This document shows, piece by piece, positions 60,027 to 64,000 of a DNA stretch of 64,000 nt. How positions within the stretch are numbered: position 1 is the first letter of the stretch; each line of letters begins with the position of its first letter. The translations under genes were made by a program, and so were the position numbers. Source of the stretch: Jiangella asiatica (GTDB taxonomy: Bacteria > Actinomycetota > Actinomycetes > Jiangellales > Jiangellaceae); NCBI RefSeq assembly GCF_004349065.1, contig NZ_SMKZ01000022.1, positions 36,131 to 100,130 of the forward strand, read 5' to 3'. The notes under the pieces are model-generated. The model had not been told where the DNA came from and made no database searches. It saw only the letters and a list, made by a program, of their open reading frames with translations.

Positions 60027-60191
60027 GTGGCCGAGACGGTGACGTGTGCGCACTGCGGGATGGTGGTCGACGAACCACCGATGACGTGGATCAGCAGCGT
60101 CGAGCGGGGGCGGACGCTCTACTACTGCGACACCTGTGCCCGCGACCATCTGCGGGCCATCGAGGCCAGGCTCGACTCCAGCTGGTGGTGA
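60027..60191 (+). CDS. Small zinc-ribbon protein
   Basis: A 54-aa protein with C-x2-C (CAHC, about 7-10) and C-x2-C (CDTC, about 34-37), a zinc ribbon. GTG 60027 follows GGGGGAGG by 5 nt. The middle MTWISSVERGRTLYY is typical of a conserved actinobacterial small protein. It is convergent with the ABC1 kinase. Function unknown. Too short to be seen by standard ORF filters. Confidence 0.75.
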   Translation: MAETVTCAHCGMVVDEPPMTWISSVERGRTLYYCDTCARDHLRAIEARLDSSWW

Positions 60192-60225
60192 AGCCGACAC
60201 CGCGGCCCGACCGCCGGGCCCGTCG

Positions 60226-61554
60226 TCACCTGGCATCCGGGGAGAAGCCGGGCAGCCAGCGCGCGAGCTCCGCCCGGAACGGCGCCTGGCAATCCAGCTG
60301 CGACAACACGCCGATGCCGCCGATCCAGACCCGGTGGATGAGCAGGTACGACGGCGGCAGGTTCAGCTTGAGCCCGATGGAGTAGCCCGGCCGCCGGGGG
60401 TCGTTGATGCGGGCGAACTGCTCGCGCATCCACGGCCGGTTGAAGTGGAACGTCTCGACCGTGGCCGGTTCGAGGAACGGCGACAGGTAGTCGTAGAGCG
60501 CCTCGGGGTCGAGGTTGATGTGCGGCTTGACGAAGCCTTCGTCGCGCAACCCGTCCAGCATCTCCTCGGCGGCGCCGTCGAGCGCACGGCGCATCAGCTG
60601 GCCGATCGACGTCGGCAGCCCTTCCGGTAGCCGGGCGACCGCACCGTAGTCGAGCACGCCCAGCCGGCCGTCGGGGGTGATCCGGTAGTTGCCCGGGTGC
60701 GGGTCGGCGTGTAGCAGCCCGGCGCGCGTCGGCCCGGAGAACAGGAAGCGCACGTACAGCAGCCCCGCGCGGTCGCGTTCCTCCTGCGTGCCGTCAGCGA
60801 TGATCTGCGACAGCGGCCGCCCGTCGAGCCAGTCGGAGATCAGGACGTGCTCGGTTCCCTCGACGAGCCGGGGCACCGCGAACTCCGGGTCGCCCTCGTA
60901 GGCCAGCGCGAAGCCGTCCTGGGCGTCGGCCTCCATGCGGTAGTCCAGCTCCTCGACCATGCGGTCGTGGAGCTCCTCGACCAGCGCCTTGGCATCCATG
61001 CCCGGCACGAGCGCGCCGATGGAGCGGCCCAGCCGGGCCACCTGGCGCAGGTCGGAGCGCAGCGCGTCACCGGCGCCCGGGTACTGGACCTTGACCGCGA
61101 CCTCGCGGCCGTCGTGCCAGACCGCCTTGTGCACCTGGCCGATGGACGCGGCCGCCGCCGGGGCGTCGTCGAACGAGCGGAAGAGGTCGCGCCAGTCGGT
61201 TCCGAGGTCGGCGGCGAGCACGGCGTGCACCGTCGCCGCCTTCATCGGCGGGGCGGCCTCCTGGAGCTTGGTCAGCGTGGCCCGGAACGGCGCGGCCAGC
61301 TCCTCCGGGATGCCCGCCTCGATGACCGACAGCGTCTGCCCGAACTTCATGGCGCCGCCCTTGAGCTCGCCGAGCACCCGGAAGATGTGCTCGGCGGTGC
61401 GCTGCTGCACGTCGGCCGTGACGGCGTCGGCGGACATGCCGCCCAGCCGCCGTCCCAGGCCCACAGTGGCCCGGCCCGCCAGCCCGATGGGCAAGGTGGC
61501 GAGCTTGAAGACCCGGTTGACCGAGTTGCGAGGCGGATCGCTCACGACACCCAT
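60226..61554 (-). CDS. ABC1/AarF/UbiB-family kinase-like protein
   Basis: A 442-aa protein. The family-specific K-x-G-Q (MKFGQTLS), A-A-A-S-I-G-Q-V-H, and kinase motifs VAVKVQYPG, H-A-D-P-H-P-G-N and L-D-Y-G are all present, so an atypical kinase/ATPase is expected. The gene matches Rv3197 by order, next to whiB7, which has been connected with macrolide resistance in mycobacteria. Bacterial UbiB members support quinone or lipid homeostasis. ATG 61554 overlaps the end of the next gene by 13 bp, so translation is probably coupled. Confidence 0.93.
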   Translation of the reverse strand: MGVVSDPPRNSVNRVFKLATLPIGLAGRATVGLGRRLGGMSADAVTADVQQRTAEHIFRVLGELKGGAMKFGQTLSVIEAGIPEELAAPFRATLTKLQEAAPPMKAATVHAVLAADLGTDWRDLFRSFDDAPAAAASIGQVHKAVWHDGREVAVKVQYPGAGDALRSDLRQVARLGRSIGALVPGMDAKALVEELHDRMVEELDYRMEADAQDGFALAYEGDPEFAVPRLVEGTEHVLISDWLDGRPLSQIIADGTQEERDRAGLLYVRFLFSGPTRAGLLHADPHPGNYRITPDGRLGVLDYGAVARLPEGLPTSIGQLMRRALDGAAEEMLDGLRDEGFVKPHINLDPEALYDYLSPFLEPATVETFHFNRPWMREQFARINDPRRPGYSIGLKLNLPPSYLLIHRVWIGGIGVLSQLDCQAPFRAELARWLPGFSPDAR

Positions 61555-62600
61555 TGTGCCGCCCCGCCTCCGCCGCTCCACCCGCACCCACACCCTGGGT
61601 GTCGGGTCCAGCCCCGCCGGCGTGGCACACCACCTGGCAAACTCACCTCGAGGGTGGCGTCGACGGCGGCCGCCGCGAACCCGTCGAGATGCGCCAGGAC
61701 CTGCGTGGCGGCCAGCCCGGCGACGACGGCGGCCAGTGCGGTATCGCCGGCCGGGCGCGGTGGCGGTCGGCGCATCGACTGGTCGAGCACGAGGGGCCAA
61801 TGCGGGTCGCGGTCCGTGCGGTGCAGGTCGTGGCAGCGCAGGCAGGACGACTCGCCGGGGATCACCAGCGGCCCGACGATCCCGGTCAGCTCGACCAGTC
61901 GCACCAGCAGATGGGCGACGCCGTGCCGGACCAGGTCCGCCGCCTCGTCACGGCCGGTGCTGTCGGTGGGCGCCAGTACGGCGAACCGCGGGCCGTCACC
62001 GTCGGGCACAGTCGGTGAGACGACGACGGCGTCGCGCCGGACCAGCTGGCCGGCGGCGCGCTGGCGCGGAAGCCCGACATCGCCGGGGCCGTAGCCGCCC
62101 GGGCTGACGTCGCACGGCCGCACCGGTGCCGCGTCGAGCACGACCACCTCGCCGACCCCGGCGGCGGCCAGCAGCCGCGCTACCTGCGCGCCGACCCGGC
62201 CCGCGCCGTGCACGTCGACCCGCAGCCGGCTCCGGGCATCGAGGGCCGCCGCGCCGCCGTCGCGCTCGCGTCCCTGCAGCCCGATGCTGGACCGGTCCGG
62301 CGCGCGGCGGTCGTCGTCGGGAGCTCCCTCGTCCGCCGCCGCGTCGTCGCCGTCGATTGCGGCCCCGGCGGAGAAGAGCACCGCGAGCAGCCGATCGACG
62401 GTGCCGGGAGCGGCGCCCACCTCGGTGGCCACCTCGCGCAGCCCAGCGAGGTCGAGTCCGCTGGTCATGCCGCGCAGGATGGCGCGCTCGGGCGGGCCCA
62501 ACCCGCCCAGCACCAGCGCGAGCCCTGGCGTGACGCCCACCTGCAGGGTGGACTCGTCACGCCAGGTGTGGCTCAACGCGGGATGCAGGACGGGTCGCAC
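61542..62600 (-). CDS. E1-like ThiF-fold protein (TOMM leader-binding type)
   Basis: A 352-aa protein. An N-terminal helical segment (LGGLGPPERAILRGM) precedes a Rossmann fold with VDVHGAGRVGAQVARLLAAAGVGEVVVLDAA (nucleotide motif G-x-G-x2-G) and a zinc site with C-L-R-C (about 248-251) and C-G-C near the end. It looks like the E1-related clasp proteins called 'TOMM precursor leader peptide-binding', related to Rv3196. The E1 adenylation residues (Arg finger and catalytic Cys) are not clear. No TOMM precursor or YcaO cyclodehydratase was found in the window. It stands in an operon with the ABC1 kinase. Confidence 0.75.
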   Translation of the reverse strand: MRPVLHPALSHTWRDESTLQVGVTPGLALVLGGLGPPERAILRGMTSGLDLAGLREVATEVGAAPGTVDRLLAVLFSAGAAIDGDDAAADEGAPDDDRRAPDRSSIGLQGRERDGGAAALDARSRLRVDVHGAGRVGAQVARLLAAAGVGEVVVLDAAPVRPCDVSPGGYGPGDVGLPRQRAAGQLVRRDAVVVSPTVPDGDGPRFAVLAPTDSTGRDEAADLVRHGVAHLLVRLVELTGIVGPLVIPGESSCLRCHDLHRTDRDPHWPLVLDQSMRRPPPRPAGDTALAAVVAGLAATQVLAHLDGFAAAAVDATLEVSLPGGVPRRRGWTRHPGCGCGWSGGGGAAQWVS

Positions 62601-62636
62601 AGCGGCATCCTGCCCCGATTCGCGCCGCCGTGCGTT

Positions 62637-62670
62637 CGGCTGTCCACAGGCCCGTGCCCGTGGACAGCCG
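62637..62670 (-). terminator. Hairpin after the DUF5679 gene
   Basis: CGGCTGTCCAC (62637-62647) pairs perfectly with 62660-62670, 12-nt loop, directly downstream of the stop at 62673 on the minus strand. Confidence 0.7.
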
Positions 62671-62672
62671 GC

Positions 62673-62828
62673 TCAGGCCTTGCCGAGGATGCGGTTCAGA
62701 TTCGTCGAGCAGACCGGACAGGTCGCCTTCGCCATCCGGGTCCCCTTGTCGTTGACGACGACGTCGCCGGTGGCCTCACGCTTCTCCTTGCACTTCACGC
62801 AGTAGAACTCGCCGGTGTAGCTCTCCAT
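62673..62828 (-). CDS. DUF5679 small zinc-ribbon protein
   Basis: A 51-aa protein. C-V-K-C (about 10-13) and C-P-V-C (about 37-40) form a zinc ribbon, with a conserved KEKREATGDVVVNDKGTRMAKA middle. ATG 62828 follows AAGGAG by 9 nt. It matches a widespread small family (DUF5679) of actinobacteria and chloroflexi. The function is unknown. It is on the same strand as the E1-like gene, but a hairpin separates them. Confidence 0.85.
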   Translation of the reverse strand: MESYTGEFYCVKCKEKREATGDVVVNDKGTRMAKATCPVCSTNLNRILGKA

Positions 62829-63403
62829 CGGGATGGTCTCCTTCCCCCGTACTGACTGGTAGCGAGTCACGCTACGGGACGACGAGGTGTTGCGAGCCGT
62901 CCTCGGCGAACATCGCCGTGCTGGAGACAGGCGCGCGGCGGGGTCCCAGTTCCGCTGACAGGCGTGCGTCTTCCCCGTGAGCACGCTGGCGTCATCGTTT
63001 TCCGAGACCCCGCCGAACGATCAGACGGTTCGAGCGATGTGTGGTGTGCAGAGATCCGAACCGCCGGACATGTCAGTGAACGTACGGCGATCCAGCGGTT
63101 GCGGCAACGAGAACGAGAAGAGACTTTCCCAAGCCTGTGGATAAGTCTGTGGACGACCTGTGTAGTAGCCCGGGGTGGCTTGTGGACCACCGGTGCGCAC
63201 GGTGTTGACGACGGTGCACTAGCGGCCATCGCGGCTCGCTGACCTGCGAATACGCCATCCACCACATGTGCATGAAGAAACCTGGCGCCAGAGCCGCGGC
63301 CGAACGTGTCGGAGTCCGGCAAACACGTGGTACGACGGCAATTCGGGGCAGTTATCCACATCGCTTCCACGCGACCGGTCGGGCCGGGAGTTACGGTTCT
63401 TTC
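62829..63403. other. 575-bp gap with two perfect DnaA boxes
   Basis: No good gene is seen; one 92-codon frame (62964-63242) has no ribosome site. TGTGGATAA (63136-63144) and TTATCCACA (63352-63360) match the DnaA box exactly on opposite strands, and TGTGGACGA (63148-63156) and TGTGGACCA (63181-63189) match at 7 of 9 positions. No dnaA, dnaN or other origin genes are nearby. The second perfect box lies 32 bp ahead of the metallopeptidase -10 element. Confidence 0.6.
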
Positions 63404-63973
63404 ATGGAGGCATCCGACGTCGAGATACGGCGTTCGCTGCGCCGCCGCCGGACGGTGACGGCGTTTCGCGAGGGCGGCCGCATCGTGGTGTGCCTGCCGT
63501 CCCGGCTCAGCAAGGCTGAGGAACGCCGCTGGGTCCAGGTCATGCTCGACCGGCTGGCCGCCCAGGAACGGCGTCGGCGTCCCAGCGACGGCGAGCTGCT
63601 CAGCCGGGCGCGCGAACTCTCCCGGCGCTACCTCGACGGCCGCGCCGACCCGTCCAGCGTCCGCTGGAGCACCGCGCAACGGGCCCGGTGGGGCTCTTGT
63701 ACGCCCAGCGACGGCTCGATCCGCGTCTCCGACCGTCTCCAGGGCCTGCCGACCTGGGTCATCGACTACGTTCTCGTGCACGAGCTGGCTCACCTGCTGG
63801 TGAGCGATCATGGACGGGAGTTCTGGGACCTCGTGGGCCGCTACCCTCGAGCCGAACGTGCGCGCGGCTTCCTCGACGGCTACAGCCACGCCGCCGGCCG
63901 GCCTACCCCCTCGGACGCCGACGACGGCGACGTGAACGACCAGCCCGAGGACGAAGCCGCCGCCACCGACTGA
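63404..63973 (+). CDS. YgjP/DUF45-type zinc metallopeptidase
   Basis: A 189-aa protein. The zinc motif is H-E-L-A-H-L (about 127-132), with the third ligand in S-D-H-G-R-E-F-W, and the preceding W-G-S-C-T-P-S-D-G and YVLVHELAHL pattern is exactly that of the YgjP-like (DUF45) metallopeptidases. The N-terminal part (SLRRRRTVTAFREGGRIVVCLP) is basic. The role is unknown; relatives are related to SprT-type DNA-protein crosslink proteases, but this is not certain. ATG 63404 appears leaderless, with TACGGT 6 nt upstream. An acidic tail ends the protein. It is the last gene in the window; the 27 bases after it hold nothing recognisable. Confidence 0.88.
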   Translation: MEASDVEIRRSLRRRRTVTAFREGGRIVVCLPSRLSKAEERRWVQVMLDRLAAQERRRRPSDGELLSRARELSRRYLDGRADPSSVRWSTAQRARWGSCTPSDGSIRVSDRLQGLPTWVIDYVLVHELAHLLVSDHGREFWDLVGRYPRAERARGFLDGYSHAAGRPTPSDADDGDVNDQPEDEAAATD

Positions 63974-64000
63974 CGCCCCCCGCCGCCGTCCACCCGACCC

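Noticed and set aside
61542..62828. TOMM/azoline peptide biosynthetic cluster
   Set aside because: Only one leader-binding-like protein; no YcaO, dehydrogenase or precursor peptide. The 51-aa neighbour is a zinc ribbon, not a precursor.
62964..63242. 92-codon plus-strand frame in the DnaA-box gap
   Set aside because: No ribosome site or promoter, and composition is not protein-like.
62829..63403. Chromosomal replication origin
   Set aside because: Only two perfect DnaA boxes and no dnaA, dnaN, recF, rpmH or AT-rich unwinding region.

Overview
This is a 64 kb chromosomal window from a high-G+C actinobacterium. The evidence is the base composition, strong third-codon GC bias, abundant GTG starts, many probably leaderless genes, and a set of actinobacterial marker genes: AdnAB, UvrD2, WhiB7 with an AT-hook, mycoredoxin-1, MoeZ, a DUF3107 protein, and SigE-RseA-HtrA-TatB. 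The gene content would fit the order Jiangellales, but that placement is a guess. No rRNA, tRNA, CRISPR array, phage or transposase gene was recognised.

Layout. (1) 0-6.6 kb: the end of fdhD, an acetyltransferase, then the conserved envelope-stress locus: O-methyltransferase (-), sigE, rseA, an RseB-like protein, htrA and tatB. (2) 6.6-15.4 kb: a carbohydrate-acid cluster made of a GntR regulator, a sugar-type ABC transporter without its own ATPase, an SDR dehydrogenase, a glucarate-dehydratase-like enolase and a cytoplasmic (alpha/alpha)6 glycosidase-like protein. It sits between tatB and mrp, which are normally near neighbours, so it looks inserted. (3) 15.5-16.3 kb: a decayed patch with a frameshifted small gene and a response regulator that has lost its output domain. 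(4) 16.3-19 kb: a lipoprotein, mrp/apbC and a MarR regulator. (5) 19-22.3 kb: ykoEDC, a thiamin or thiamin-precursor ECF transporter under a TPP riboswitch. (6) 22.5-33.2 kb: general genes, including a lipoprotein, an acyltransferase, an HNH nuclease, CorA, a histidine phosphatase, a PHP phosphoesterase, a Cas4/RecB-like nuclease, an L,D-transpeptidase and a very large LuxR regulator. (7) 33.5-63.9 kb: a block that follows, gene by gene as I recall it, the mycobacterial rhlE-moeZ-adnAB-nudC-mrx1-uvrD2-whiB7-ABC1-kinase neighbourhood. It contains two tandem membrane proteins that each join a degenerate kinase domain to an MprF-type flippase domain.

Themes. DNA repair is over-represented: AdnA, AdnB, UvrD2, an alkyltransferase-like protein, a Cas4-like nuclease, HNH, and a DUF222 remnant with an SOS-box-like site. 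Envelope stress and antibiotic stress are also prominent: SigE-RseA-HtrA, the L,D-transpeptidase, and whiB7 with a full attenuation leader (promoter with an AT-rich box, 73-codon upstream ORF, intrinsic terminator). Many intergenic gaps carry long, near-perfect stem-loops sharing a TGATCA/CGTTGATC core, which act at least as terminators. The least explained stretches are the highly structured gap at 33.38-33.56 kb, the inverted-repeat unit at 6.63-6.90 kb, and the gap at 62.8-63.4 kb with two perfect DnaA boxes.
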